Shown: positions 33,717 through 43,302 of the stretch, in pieces | Position numbering within the stretch: the stretch's first letter is position 1 | How the letters are laid out: each line of letters starts with the position of its first letter | Source of the DNA: UKL13-2 sp038206765 | GTDB lineage: Bacteria > Pseudomonadota > Gammaproteobacteria > Burkholderiales > Usitatibacteraceae | DNA length: 64,000 nt | Direction: 5' to 3' | Assembly (NCBI GenBank): GCA_038206765.1 | Contig: JBBRAM010000019.1 | Span: 11,679-75,678, forward strand | Position numbers and translations under genes: made by a program | The notes under the pieces: model-generated | What the model was told of the DNA's origin: nothing | Seen by the model: only the letters and a program-made list of their open reading frames with translations | Database searches by the model: none

Positions 33717-33752
33717 CTCCACGCAAACCAACAAAGCAAAAATAAGCTCAAC

Positions 33753-35162
33753 ATGAATTCGATCGCCCGCCCCATCAAAATTGCAAAAAAGCAAATTCAA
33801 CCTATTCGTGCGCCGCGCGTCGGCTTCGTCTCATTAGGCTGCCCGAAGGCGCTGGTTGATAGCGAGCAGATCATCACGCAACTACGCGCCGAGGGCTACG
33901 AAATCGCGCCCGACTATGCTGGCGCGGATTTGGTTGTTGTTAATACCTGTGGCTTTATTGACTCTGCCGTTGAAGAATCGTTGGATGCAATTGGCGAGGC
34001 ATTGGCTGAAAACGGCAAGGTGATTGTCACCGGCTGTTTAGGCGCCAAATCGGGCGATGGCGGTGAAAATTTAGTTAAGCTCGCCCATCCGCAAGTGCTG
34101 GCCGTGACAGGGCCACACGCGAAAGAAGAAGTGATGCAGCATGTTCATGCGCACCTTCCCAAGCCGCATGATCCCTTTACTGATCTTGTGCCGGCTGCGG
34201 GCATCAAGCTCACACCGAAGCACTACGCATATCTCAAAATTTCCGAAGGCTGTAACCATCGCTGCACTTTCTGCATTATCCCGTCGATGCGGGGTGATTT
34301 AGTGAGCCGGCCTGTTGGCTCGGTGATGCAGGAAGCGGAAAATTTGGTGAAGTCCGGTGTTAAAGAATTGCTCGTCATTTCGCAGGATACGTCCGCATAT
34401 GGCGTTGATATTAAGTACCGCACCGGCTTTTGGCAAGGCCGCCCGCTAAGGACTCGGATGACCGAGCTTTGCGAAGCGCTGGGCACACTCGGCGTATGGG
34501 TGCGCCTGCATTATGTGTACCCGTATCCGCATGTGGATGAGATCATTCCGCTCATGGCCGACGGCAAGATTTTGCCTTATTTGGATGTGCCGTTTCAGCA
34601 TGCCAGCCCACGTATTTTAAAACTGATGAAGCGCCCCGCGAATGCAGAAAAAACGTTGGATCGCATCCATGCATGGCGCAAAATGTGCCCCGATATTACG
34701 CTGCGCTCAACGTTTATTGCCGGTTTCCCCGGCGAAACTGAGACCGAGTTTGAGGAAATGCTGAGTTTCCTGAAGGAGGCCCAATTGGACCGCGTGGGAT
34801 GCTTTGCGTATTCGCCAGTTGACGGTGCTGTGGCCAACGAATTACCCGATCCCGTTCCACGAGAAATCCGCGAAGATCGCCAGCGCCGCTTCATGGAAAC
34901 CCAGACTAAAATTAGCCAAGCCAAATTAAAAAATAAAATTGGCCGTGAGATGGATGTGCTGGTCGATTTGGTAAGCCGCGATGGCTTGGTAGGTCGCAGC
35001 AGCGCCGATGCACCTGAGATCGACGGGCAAGTACATGTTCATGCCACTGCGCTTGCTGGCGTCAACTCAGTTGCGTTTAAAAATGTAAAGCAGGGCGATT
35101 TGGTGCGGGTCCGCGTGACGGAGACTAATGAGCATGATTTGGTTGCTGAGATGGTGGTTTAA
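33753..35162 (+). CDS. rimO: Ribosomal protein S12 methylthiotransferase RimO
   Basis: 469-residue radical-SAM enzyme that methylthiolates Asp88 of ribosomal protein S12. N-terminal UPF0004 domain with FVSLGCPKALVDSE, NTCGFIDSA and CLGA cysteines; radical-SAM motif CNHRCTFC within SEGCNHRCTFCIIP; central barrel; C-terminal TRAM domain (about residues 395-469). The protein keeps the RimO-type MRGDLVSRP stretch, distinguishing it from MiaB. It stands between phaR and a bidirectional terminator. Confidence 0.97.
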   Translation: MNSIARPIKIAKKQIQPIRAPRVGFVSLGCPKALVDSEQIITQLRAEGYEIAPDYAGADLVVVNTCGFIDSAVEESLDAIGEALAENGKVIVTGCLGAKSGDGGENLVKLAHPQVLAVTGPHAKEEVMQHVHAHLPKPHDPFTDLVPAAGIKLTPKHYAYLKISEGCNHRCTFCIIPSMRGDLVSRPVGSVMQEAENLVKSGVKELLVISQDTSAYGVDIKYRTGFWQGRPLRTRMTELCEALGTLGVWVRLHYVYPYPHVDEIIPLMADGKILPYLDVPFQHASPRILKLMKRPANAEKTLDRIHAWRKMCPDITLRSTFIAGFPGETETEFEEMLSFLKEAQLDRVGCFAYSPVDGAVANELPDPVPREIREDRQRRFMETQTKISQAKLKNKIGREMDVLVDLVSRDGLVGRSSADAPEIDGQVHVHATALAGVNSVAFKNVKQGDLVRVRVTETNEHDLVAEMVV

Positions 35163-35201
35163 AATTTAATGCCAACCTGACGGTTAATGTAAGCATCCAG
35201 A

Positions 35202-35228
35202 AAAAAAGCCCGCATTGCGGGCTTTTTT
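35202..35228. terminator. Bidirectional intrinsic terminator
   Basis: aaaaaagcccgc-att-gcgggctttttt: a 12-bp perfect hairpin with A/T flanks on both sides, serving rimO (rightward) and the glycine-zipper gene (leftward). Confidence 0.9.
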
Positions 35229-35241
35229 GTTTAATTGACGA

Positions 35242-35658
35242 TCACCGCCGTACCAGCTTCCCATCGACTACCTTAATCTTGTCGCCAACCTTATAGCCCG
35301 AAGCGGTACTAAATGAGAACGTCCGCGCCGCACCGCTCTCGAGCGTCACCACGACCTGATAAACCGTTTTGGTTTTCAAATTTTTCTCGGTCTGATGGCC
35401 AACGTACGCGCCGCCTGCGACCCCTGCTACGGTTGCGATATCCTTGCCACGCCCCCCGCCTACTTGATGACCCAACACGCCGCCGAGCACGCCGCCAGCT
35501 ACCGCGCCGACGCCCGTCCCTTTGCCTTTTTGTTGAACCGTTTTGACATCGGTGACCGACCCGCAGTTGTCGCATTTGGCATCGGCTGCGTGACAAATGC
35601 CCGCAAAAATCGCCGAACTAGCAAGAATAAAACGGGCAATCGCTATTGAATATTTCAT
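35242..35658 (-). CDS. Secreted glycine-zipper (2TM) protein
   Basis: 138-residue envelope protein. Signal peptide (MKYSIAIARFILASSAIFAGICHA), two cysteines (CDNC) and a glycine zipper GTGVGAVAGGVLGGVLGHQVGGGRGKDIATVAGVAGGAYVGHQ (in parts), then a C-terminal SH3-like strand region (VYQVVVTLESGAARTFSF). This pattern is that of SlyB/17-kDa-antigen-like outer-membrane proteins of unclear role. The cysteines are not in a lipobox, so it is probably not a lipoprotein. Confidence 0.85.
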   Translation of the reverse strand: MKYSIAIARFILASSAIFAGICHAADAKCDNCGSVTDVKTVQQKGKGTGVGAVAGGVLGGVLGHQVGGGRGKDIATVAGVAGGAYVGHQTEKNLKTKTVYQVVVTLESGAARTFSFSTASGYKVGDKIKVVDGKLVRR

Positions 35659-36095
35659 ATCGAACTCCTTTGCGTTTTGTCAAAAATTGCTAACCATGAA
35701 CAGATTAACGCAAACCAACGCGGAATAGGACTACAAACGTGGAACAGAAACAAGTGGCACCCAATTGGCCGCACGCAAAAGATGAGTGTGATGTTGGGTT
35801 TTTAGCCGCTAAAACGCCGCAAACCCCAGTGTCTGCGCGGTTCTTCAAGGTTTTCAGCCTCGGCGTATAGCTCTTTGGCTTAGCGCTTGCTATCAGCCCT
35901 TGCGTTCAGCGATTGCCCTCAGCGCTTCTATTCAGCTCTTTGCGTCGGAGTTGATGTCCAGATTTTGCCTATTGCCCGAGAGCAGGAAACCTAGATCTTT
36001 ACACTCAAGGCATGTTGCCTTTTTTACCGTCACGCAAGAAAGATATCGACCAGAGCCATCGCAGAGCCATTGCGGAGCCATCGCAGAGCCATTAG
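35659..36095. other. 437-bp spacer with short repeats
   Basis: No supported gene. The right end has 11-bp repeats (36053-36093) and the centre has loose repeats of cagcgctt/cagcgatt type. Confidence 0.5.
36053..36093. repeat. 11-bp tandem repeats, nearly four copies
   Basis: gagccatcgca, gagccattgcg, gagccatcgca, gagccatt head to tail, ending just before the stop codon of the TraB/GumN-like gene. Confidence 0.85.
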
Positions 36096-37181
36096 TTAGT
36101 CGGCGTCTGGTTCAATCACCACATACCCTTTGCTTTTTAGCTTAGCCAGGTAGCCGTCCGGACTAAACATTTCCCGCATCGGTAGCACCGTAAGGCTGGA
36201 TACGTTATTGGTTAGCGCCGCCTCAGCTGCTTTCATCCAAGCCGCTTCGACTTGCGAGCGCACGTTTTGAATGCCCAGCGTTTTGACGAACGATGCATTT
36301 TCAATCGCCGCCGTACATGCAGCGCGCTGATCGTTGACTGGCAACGTGCGCAGGGCGTTTATGTCGCCGGTGGCCCACGCATTGGCACGTGCACGCATTA
36401 GCGCTAAATCGCTCTCAATCCGCGCGACCGTTTTCGTAAAGCATTCCACATCGGCCAAATTGGTGGATTTAAGCTCTTTTACCGCCTCGCGCAGGTCGCC
36501 GATGGCGGGTTCAAAATTGATATTGGTAACCTTAACCTTATATTTTTTCGCCAATTCATCCACGGCAGATCTAACCGGGTTGGTCGATGTCAAGCCATTT
36601 TGACTGATCGCTTTTGAATATAGCTCGAGCGCAGCAAACATTGGACGACGACGTTCGATATCGCTGTCGTCCTCTTGATAATCCCCAATATATTTATCGC
36701 GCAGAACCGCCCAGCGCGCGTAAACATCCGCTGGGACAATGTCGCGTAAGGTTTTGCCGTCAGGGTTTTTACGGGCTTCCATGGCGGCTGGTAGCAATGT
36801 AATCGCTCTAAAATAACCAATTTGTTTCATTGAAACGCTGACACCCACACTCCCGATCACCTCCTGCGATTGTGCGATGATCGATTCCACCTGTTTGGTT
36901 CGCCACGTCATTTTTTTTTGTACTGGCTCTTGGGTTGCAATGATCCAAAGCACATGATTTTCTTTTAATACTTTCCAAAGTCCCGGGCCGGGTTGCTCAC
37001 CGCTAATGAGAATTTTTTCCAGCACTGCCTCCGGGGATGAAGCGGGTGCCAACGTATGCGTAGCCGTCGGTGATGAAACTGACGTCTGCCCAATCGAAGT
37101 GCCAGCGTAAAAAATAAATGCGGCTATTGATGCGCGCGATAAAACGGCAGTTTTAAAGGCGGGTTGCGAATGAAAGTTCAT
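36096..37181 (-). CDS. TraB/GumN family secreted protein
   Basis: 361-residue periplasmic protein with a signal peptide (MNFHSQPAFKTAVLSRASIAAFIFYAGTSIG, in parts). The overall helix/strand order and PGLWKVLKENHVLWIIAT, MFAALELYSKAI, CFTKTVARIESDLALMRARANAWATGD and SLTVLPMREMFSPDGYLAKLKSKGY match the TraB/GumN (Tiki-like) family. However, the normal G-T-x-H near the first strand, one of the putative metal-binding motifs, is replaced by ATQE. This suggests a catalytically altered member. Possible function is as for other GumN proteins, unknown. It is monocistronic. Confidence 0.8.
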   Translation of the reverse strand: MNFHSQPAFKTAVLSRASIAAFIFYAGTSIGQTSVSSPTATHTLAPASSPEAVLEKILISGEQPGPGLWKVLKENHVLWIIATQEPVQKKMTWRTKQVESIIAQSQEVIGSVGVSVSMKQIGYFRAITLLPAAMEARKNPDGKTLRDIVPADVYARWAVLRDKYIGDYQEDDSDIERRRPMFAALELYSKAISQNGLTSTNPVRSAVDELAKKYKVKVTNINFEPAIGDLREAVKELKSTNLADVECFTKTVARIESDLALMRARANAWATGDINALRTLPVNDQRAACTAAIENASFVKTLGIQNVRSQVEAAWMKAAEAALTNNVSSLTVLPMREMFSPDGYLAKLKSKGYVVIEPDAD

Positions 37182-37532
37182 AAATTATCGTTAGTGTGGT
37201 TTTGATGCGGTTACGTAGCCGGAACGCGGCGGCGAAGGGAACGAAGCTTGAAAAACGTGAACTGGATTGTCCCATCCATTGCGCGCTTATTTTGTGATTG
37301 CTGTTAAGCAGACAGGATGGGGCTTAGGAAGTTTCAAAATGAGACGTCATTATAAATGCGCCGTGAATTTAATCCCTCCACACCAATGCTTAACCCAATG
37401 GTCAAGCGGATGTTTTTTCCGCTATAGTTACGGCGCATTAAGTGTTAGCGGATTGCATGGTGAGAGCGCGGGGCAGTTCGTTCGAGCCAATGATGAATTC
37501 AAGAATGAATGGTTTTTTAAGGAATGCTGGGT
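37182..37532. other. Upstream region of the three-SBP ABC operon
   Basis: 351 bp. A loose inverted pair cccatcc/ggatggg (37271-37277, 37315-37321) and an agcgga/tccgct hairpin near 37404-37422 are visible. Promoter of the operon expected here; no confident -35/-10 pair picked. Confidence 0.4.
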
Positions 37533-39467
37533 ATGAAGCGGATTAAACGATTTTTTGCGCCCAATCTGTTAGCGGCGATTGCCTTCGTTGTTGCTGTTGC
37601 AGGCCTATTGTCCCCTCAATTGGCATCTCTAGGCCACGCAGCAGTCAGTGCGCCAGACGGGGCGACGAAAAAATTAGAAACGGTGAATCAACCGACTTCG
37701 CCAACCGCGCCAACCGCTTACGCACCCGACCCGCAAAAGGTGCTGCGCTACGCGTTTGAGATTGCCGAGACCGGCATGGATCCAATCCGCATTAGCGATG
37801 TTTACTCCAACATTGTTTTGAGCGCTGTTTACGACACGCCGCTTGCTTACGATTACCTCGCACGGCCGTTGAAGGTGAGGCCCAATACGCTTACGTCAAT
37901 GCCCGAAATTTCGAGTGACTACCGCACGTTCACCTTCCATGTAAAACCGGGAATCTACTTTGCGCCGCACGAAGTTTTCAAGGGCAAAAAGCGCGAGTTA
38001 GTCGCAGAGGACTATGTTTACTCGATCAAGCGGGTGCTAGATCCCGAAAACTCTGCCACCCAGATTGGTGAATACGAAGGCAAGATTATGGGAGCGGCCG
38101 ATGCGATCAATGCGGCGCGTAAAACCGGCAAATTTAATTACGATGCGCAAATTGAAGGTTTGCGCACGCTAGATCGCTATACTTTTCAGGTCAAGATGGT
38201 AAAGCCTGCGCCAATTTTCATTTATGTCTTTACGGATTGCCGCGCCAGCTGCGCCGTAGCGCGCGAAGTAGTGGAGTTTTACGGTAAAGACTTTGTCTCG
38301 CATCCGTTGGGCTCCGGTGCCTATCAGCTGACGTCCTGGAAACGCGCGTCGAAGATGGTGTTTGAAGCCAACCCCAATTTCCGTGAAGAATATTTTGACG
38401 GTACCCCGACGCCGGGCGACAAAGAAGCAGAGGCTATTTTGACGGCGCTGAAGGGCAGGCGCCTACCGATGGTGAATCGGATCGAAGTCAGCGTCATTGA
38501 GGAAATGCAGCCGCGCTGGATTTCATTTTTAGGCGGCGGGCAGGATTTACTATGGCGGTTGCCAGAAGAATTCGCGACCGTCGCTGTCCCCGGCAATAAA
38601 CTTGCTCCCAATTTGGTGAAACAGCAAATTGAGTTCGCGCAAGTGCCCAATCTGGATCTCAATTACATGTTTTTCAACATGAGAGACCCGGTTATTGGCG
38701 GATACACGCCGGATAAAATTGCGCTGCGCCGGGCGATTTCATTGGGCTACCAAACCGACGATGAAATTCGTGTCATCCGCAAATATCAAGCCGTTCCCGC
38801 GCATACGCCCTACGCGCCCGGTGTGGCAGGCTACGATCCCAATTTTAAGACCAGCGCCAACGAATACAGTCCCGCAAAGGCCAACGCACTGCTTGACATG
38901 TATGGCTATAAGCGCGCTGCCGATGGCTGGCGCAATATGCCAGACGGCAAACCGCTTGTTCTGAAAAGCAATTCTACCCCTACCGAACGCGACAAGCAGA
39001 TCGATGAGGTTTGGAAACGATCGATGGATGATATCGGCGTAAAAATTGAATTCAACAAAGCCAAATGGCCAGATTTGCTGAAAGCCTCGTATGCTGGAAA
39101 GCTGATGATGTGGCAGCTTGGCGGCTCGGCGTCTACGCCCGATGCCGAGACTTGGCTCACCTCGCTGTACGGCCCGAACTCAGGGATAAAGAGTAATTTT
39201 GCCAACTTTCAGCTCAAAGAGTATGACGAGGCTTTTGAAGCGGCGTCATTACTACCCGATAGCCCCGAACGCACCAAACTTTATCAAAAAATGGCGAAGC
39301 TGATGGTGGCCTATGCGCCATGGAAAATCAATATTCACCGTATCTCAACCGACATGTGGTATCCCTACGTAAAAGGCTTCCGTCGCCCGCTGGTGCAAAG
39401 CCAGAGTTGGTGGAAATATGTGGACATTGACGTGGCGATGCAAAAAGAATTTGCGGCGAAGAATTGA
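37533..39467 (+). CDS. ABC transporter substrate-binding protein 1 (family 5, YejA-like)
   Basis: 644-residue periplasmic binding protein with a signal peptide (MKRIKRFFAPNLLAAIAFVVAVAGLLSPQLASLGHA, in parts). SBP_bac_5 features: RYAFEIAETGMDPIRISDVYSN, YDYLARPLKVRPNTLTSMPEI, GIYFAPHEVFKGKKRELVAEDYVYSIKRVLDPE and LGSGAYQLTSWKRASKMVFEANPNFREEYFDG. It belongs to the long SBP group that carries peptides or peptide-like compounds to Yej-type importers. Compared with its two downstream paralogues it lacks the DxDGDG loop (YKRAADGWRNMPDG). Start 37533 has aagga upstream. The next gene begins 2 bp after its stop. Confidence 0.93.
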   Translation: MKRIKRFFAPNLLAAIAFVVAVAGLLSPQLASLGHAAVSAPDGATKKLETVNQPTSPTAPTAYAPDPQKVLRYAFEIAETGMDPIRISDVYSNIVLSAVYDTPLAYDYLARPLKVRPNTLTSMPEISSDYRTFTFHVKPGIYFAPHEVFKGKKRELVAEDYVYSIKRVLDPENSATQIGEYEGKIMGAADAINAARKTGKFNYDAQIEGLRTLDRYTFQVKMVKPAPIFIYVFTDCRASCAVAREVVEFYGKDFVSHPLGSGAYQLTSWKRASKMVFEANPNFREEYFDGTPTPGDKEAEAILTALKGRRLPMVNRIEVSVIEEMQPRWISFLGGGQDLLWRLPEEFATVAVPGNKLAPNLVKQQIEFAQVPNLDLNYMFFNMRDPVIGGYTPDKIALRRAISLGYQTDDEIRVIRKYQAVPAHTPYAPGVAGYDPNFKTSANEYSPAKANALLDMYGYKRAADGWRNMPDGKPLVLKSNSTPTERDKQIDEVWKRSMDDIGVKIEFNKAKWPDLLKASYAGKLMMWQLGGSASTPDAETWLTSLYGPNSGIKSNFANFQLKEYDEAFEAASLLPDSPERTKLYQKMAKLMVAYAPWKINIHRISTDMWYPYVKGFRRPLVQSQSWWKYVDIDVAMQKEFAAKN

Positions 39468-39469
39468 GG

Positions 39470-41260
39470 ATGTTGCGCTCGCTGTTTGCGTTCTTTGTGT
39501 TTGCGGCGATTGGGTCGTGGGTATTGCCCGCTGCTGCTGAGACGCCCAAAAAAATCTTCCGCTCCGCTTTTTTAATTGCAGAAACCGAGTTTGATCCGGC
39601 CAAGGTTTCCGATCTATATTCCAACACTGTCATTGAAGAAATTATTGAGTCGCCGCTCACCTATGACATGCTGGCCAGACCGGCTAGACTAAAGCCGCAA
39701 ACCCTGATTGCCATGCCGGAAGTAACGGACGGTGGCAAGGTATTTACGTTGAAATTGAAGAAGGGGATTGTGTTTGCCGATGATTCTGCGTTTAACGGCA
39801 AGCGCCGTGAGTTAGTCGCTCAGGATTATGTTTATTCGTGGATGCGGATTGTTGATCCCAAGCTTCGGTCGCCGAATACCTGGCTATTTGACGGGAAGAT
39901 TGTGGGATTGGATTCCATTGCAGCTGAGGCTAAAAAGACCGGCAATTTCAATTACGATGCAAAAGTGCCGGGTTTAGAAGTCCTTGATGCGAATACCCTG
40001 CGTGTGACGCTCACCAAGCCGGATTTTAATTTCATTTATATTTTGGGTATGGCTGCAACAGGTGCTATGGCTCGTGAAGTCGTTGAAAAATATGGCGCGC
40101 AAATCGGCGCACATCCTGTGGGAACGGGTGCATTTTTGCTCAAAGAGTGGCGGCGCTCCTCGAAGATCGTACTGGAGAAAAATCCAAACTTCCGCGAAGA
40201 ATTCTACGATGCTGATCCGGGCGATGATGCCGTCTCGCAGAATCTTGCCGCACAAATGAAAGGCAAACGCGTCCCGCAGTTAGATCGGGTTGAAATTTCA
40301 ATTATTGAGGAATCGCAGCCGCGTTGGCTGGCATTTTTGAGCGCTGAACTTGATACTGTCAAGCTGCCGTATGAATTCAACAGCACTGCCGTTCCCAACG
40401 GCAGCATCGCACCTAATTTGGCGAAGTTGGGTATGACGGCCACCCATGAAATCGAGGCAGTCGTTACCTACACCTACTTCAATATGAAGGACCCGACTGT
40501 CGGTGGCTACTCGCCCGAAAAAATCGCATTGCGACGCGCTATTTCGCTCGGTTACGACATGGAATCTGAAATTAATATTGCGCGCAACGGTAATGCCATT
40601 AAGGCCGAAACGCCTGTTCCGCCTGGTGTTTTGGGCTATGACCCGAAATTTAAGCTGGGTCAAGATTACGATCCAGCACGTGCGAAAGCGTTGTTGGATA
40701 CTTTTGGGTATGTGGATCGCGACGGTGATGGGTATCGCGAAATGCCAGACGGGTCGCCGTTAATCTTCATCTATCCCACCGGACCCAGCCAACTCGAAAA
40801 GTTGTTCGCCGAGCTGTGGAAAAAGAACATGGATGCGATCGGTATTCGCATGAAATTATTGGTCGAAAAATGGCCAGACCTGCGCAAAAAATCGAAGTTG
40901 AAGCAGCTACAAACTTGGTTTCTGGCTTGGGGCGCTGACTACCCTGACGGTGAAAACTTTTTCCAGTTGCTCTATGGGCCAAACGCCGATTCATCAAACG
41001 ACAGCAATTTCCAACTGCCTGCTTTTGACAAACTATACGAGCAAGCGGCAGCCATTCCTGCTGGACCTGCCCGTACGAAAATTTATCAAGAAATGTCAAA
41101 GCTGATTGCGGTTTATGTGCCATGGAAGCTGCACACGCACCGCACCTTTGACACCTTCAATCAGCCGTGGGTGTTGGGATTTCGGAAGCACCAAATTTTG
41201 CATGATACGTATAAGTACGTCGATATTGATTTGGACTTGAAGGCAAAAGCGGGGTATTAG
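39470..41260 (+). CDS. ABC transporter substrate-binding protein 2 (family 5, YejA-like)
   Basis: 596 residues, paralogue of its neighbours over the full length. Signal peptide MLRSLFAFFVFAAIGSWVLPAAAE. Family features: AETEFDPAKVSDLYSNTV, YDMLARPARLKPQTL, IVFADDSAFNGKRRELVAQDYVYS and HPVGTGAFLLKEWRRSSKIVLEKNPNFREEFYD. The VDRDGDGYREMPDG loop looks like a Ca2+-binding Dx[DN]xDG loop, shared with protein 3 but not 1. ATG at 39470 is used (the TTG at 39464 overlaps the previous stop). The hairpin at 41292-41357 separates it from protein 3. Confidence 0.93.
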   Translation: MLRSLFAFFVFAAIGSWVLPAAAETPKKIFRSAFLIAETEFDPAKVSDLYSNTVIEEIIESPLTYDMLARPARLKPQTLIAMPEVTDGGKVFTLKLKKGIVFADDSAFNGKRRELVAQDYVYSWMRIVDPKLRSPNTWLFDGKIVGLDSIAAEAKKTGNFNYDAKVPGLEVLDANTLRVTLTKPDFNFIYILGMAATGAMAREVVEKYGAQIGAHPVGTGAFLLKEWRRSSKIVLEKNPNFREEFYDADPGDDAVSQNLAAQMKGKRVPQLDRVEISIIEESQPRWLAFLSAELDTVKLPYEFNSTAVPNGSIAPNLAKLGMTATHEIEAVVTYTYFNMKDPTVGGYSPEKIALRRAISLGYDMESEINIARNGNAIKAETPVPPGVLGYDPKFKLGQDYDPARAKALLDTFGYVDRDGDGYREMPDGSPLIFIYPTGPSQLEKLFAELWKKNMDAIGIRMKLLVEKWPDLRKKSKLKQLQTWFLAWGADYPDGENFFQLLYGPNADSSNDSNFQLPAFDKLYEQAAAIPAGPARTKIYQEMSKLIAVYVPWKLHTHRTFDTFNQPWVLGFRKHQILHDTYKYVDIDLDLKAKAGY

Positions 41261-41291
41261 TCTCGATGTTAATCGTCACAGCAAGGTTTAT

Positions 41292-41357
41292 AAACACTAG
41301 TTTTGGCGGGCATCTTAAGAAGTTATTGCCCTGAAACGCCCGCCGATACTAGTGTTT
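41292..41357 (+). promoter_or_regulatory. Large stem-loop between binding-protein genes 2 and 3
   Basis: Outer arms aaacactagt/actagtgttt (41292-41301, 41348-41357) and inner arms ggcgggc/gcccgcc (41305-41311, 41338-41344) around a 26-base loop. Only a short T run follows. Could be a processing or mRNA-stability element that gives different SBP and transporter levels, or a weak attenuator. Confidence 0.65.
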
Positions 41358-41392
41358 TCGTTAAAAGTGGTGCGTTAATCGATAAAAATGAA

Positions 41393-43234
41393 ATGGGTCG
41401 AATGAATCTAAACATCCCAACATTAAATTGTGCGAAGCGCGCCATTGCGGCATTGGCGCTCATATTGGCGTCGATTTTCCTCGTCTCTTTAGCGCAGGCC
41501 GGTGAACTGAAAACGCTCAAAATCGCCTTCCGAAACGCCGAGACCGGCTTCGATCCGCAGCGGATTGAGGATCGCTATTCGGTTGGCATTAGCGAGAATT
41601 TTTTTGAGACGCTCATCACCTACGACTGGCTCGCCCGGCCTGCCAAGCTGGTCCCGCTGGCCGCCGAGAAAGTGCCGGAAGGCGAGGAGGGCGGGACGCG
41701 CTTTACCTTCCGCATTAAGCCCGGCATTTTGTTTGCCGATGATCCGGCGTTCAATGGCAAGAAGCGGGAGCTGGTTGCACGCGATATGGAATATGCAATC
41801 AAACGCTTCCGCGATCCCGCCAATCGCAGTCCTTATGCCTGGCTATTTATTGACCGCATTGTCGGCTTTGATGAATATGTTGAAGCCGCCAAAAAAGCAA
41901 ATAAATATGATTACGAAAAATCGATCCCCGGCGTGCAGGTGCTCGATAAATATACGATCTCGTTCAAGCTGAAACAAGCCGATTACAATTTTCTGTATTT
42001 TTTTGCGATGCCAATCGTAGTTCCGGTAGCGCGTGAAATCATCGCGGCGTACGCGTCTGACACGATGGCGCATCCGGTTGGGACGGGGCCTTATATTTTG
42101 AAAGAATGGACGCGCCGATCTAAAATCGTCCTGGAGCGCAACACCAACTATCGCGGCCATCAGCTTGATCCGCAATACGCGAAGCCAAACGATCCGTTTG
42201 ACCAAGCTGCCATCAAAGCGCTGGCGGGGAAAACATTGCCACTGATTGATCGGATTGAAATTTCGCCGATCGAAGAAGAGCAACCGCGCTTTTTGGCCTT
42301 CGTGAATTTAGAGCACGATTACATCGAAGAAACACCGCCCAATTTTGTGAGCCAGCTGCTCCCGCTGGGCAAACCTTCTCCAGTGATGTTGAAGCGCCAT
42401 CTCCTGGTTCAGCAGACTGATGAGCCAGAAATTACGTGGGATGCGTTCAACATGGAGGATAAAATTGTTGGCGGCTATAAGCCGGAAAACGTGGCATTCC
42501 GCCGCGCGCTAGTGTTGGCGCATGATCGCGGAAGTGAGGTCAACATTATCCGCAAGGGGCAGGCGGTCGCAACCAAAAGCGCTATCCCGCCCGGTGTGGT
42601 GGGCTATGACCCGAATTTTTACGCTGTTGACCAAGATTACGATTTATCGCGTGCTAAGGCATTGCTGGATACGTACGGCTACGTCGATAAAGACGGCGAC
42701 GGTTGGCGCGATATGCCCGACGGCAGCCCGCTTATCTTGACGTTTAAATACCGTGCTGAAGTGGAGGGCCGCCAGATTGCCGAGCTGTGGGTGAAATCGA
42801 TGACCGCTATTGGCATTCGCATGCAAACGACGGCGGTGCAGTTTGCGGATTTATTGCGTGACCGCAAAATTGGCAAATTCCAGATGTCGAATCTGGCTTG
42901 GACTGCCGATTATCCCGATGGGCAGAATTTTCTACAGCTTTTGTACGGCCCCAATGTTGATGAATCTAATGATGCACGTTTTAAATTACCCGAGTACGAC
43001 CGTTTATACTCTCAAGCATTAAAGCTGCCGGATAGCCCCGAGCGCAACAAAATTTATCGAGATATGAACCGGCTCATTGTTGCTTATGCCCCTTGGCGTT
43101 TAGGTGTAAATCGTACCTTTAGCCATTTTATTAACCCGTGGGTGTTGGGCTATAAAAAACATCCGATTTTGTATACGGCGTTTAAATACTTAGATATTGA
43201 TACTGCCGCACAACAAGCTGCACAGCAAAAATAA
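41393..43234 (+). CDS. ABC transporter substrate-binding protein 3 (family 5, YejA-like)
   Basis: About 613 residues, third paralogue. Signal peptide begins within MGRMNLNIPTLNCAKRAI, with the hydrophobic stretch AALALILASIFLVSLAQA. Family features: RNAETGFDPQRIEDRYSVGI, YDWLARPAKLVPLAAEKVPEG, GILFADDPAFNGKKRELVARDMEYAIKRFRDP, HPVGTGPYILKEWTRRSKIVLERN and VDKDGDGWRDMPDG. An ATG at 41402 is an alternative start; any start upstream of 41357 would lie inside the hairpin. Followed by the first permease after 68 bp. Confidence 0.93.
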   Translation: MGRMNLNIPTLNCAKRAIAALALILASIFLVSLAQAGELKTLKIAFRNAETGFDPQRIEDRYSVGISENFFETLITYDWLARPAKLVPLAAEKVPEGEEGGTRFTFRIKPGILFADDPAFNGKKRELVARDMEYAIKRFRDPANRSPYAWLFIDRIVGFDEYVEAAKKANKYDYEKSIPGVQVLDKYTISFKLKQADYNFLYFFAMPIVVPVAREIIAAYASDTMAHPVGTGPYILKEWTRRSKIVLERNTNYRGHQLDPQYAKPNDPFDQAAIKALAGKTLPLIDRIEISPIEEEQPRFLAFVNLEHDYIEETPPNFVSQLLPLGKPSPVMLKRHLLVQQTDEPEITWDAFNMEDKIVGGYKPENVAFRRALVLAHDRGSEVNIIRKGQAVATKSAIPPGVVGYDPNFYAVDQDYDLSRAKALLDTYGYVDKDGDGWRDMPDGSPLILTFKYRAEVEGRQIAELWVKSMTAIGIRMQTTAVQFADLLRDRKIGKFQMSNLAWTADYPDGQNFLQLLYGPNVDESNDARFKLPEYDRLYSQALKLPDSPERNKIYRDMNRLIVAYAPWRLGVNRTFSHFINPWVLGYKKHPILYTAFKYLDIDTAAQQAAQQK

Positions 43235-43302
43235 ATGGCAGCACGACAGAACCAACAGCAATCAGACAAAAATCAGATAGTAAATAAATATAAGGAGGCT
43301 TG

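Noticed and set aside
33753..35162. Possibility that the methylthiotransferase is MiaB
   Set aside because: MRGDLVSRP stretch, N-terminal VSLGCPKALVDSE and the TRAM region fit RimO.
35659..36095. Considered a CRISPR-like array because of repeated cagcg/gagcca motifs
   Set aside because: Repeats are 11 bp or shorter and head-to-tail with no spacers; simple tandem repeats.
37267..37536. 89-codon frame before the ABC operon
   Set aside because: Composition not protein-like, overlaps the start of binding protein 1.
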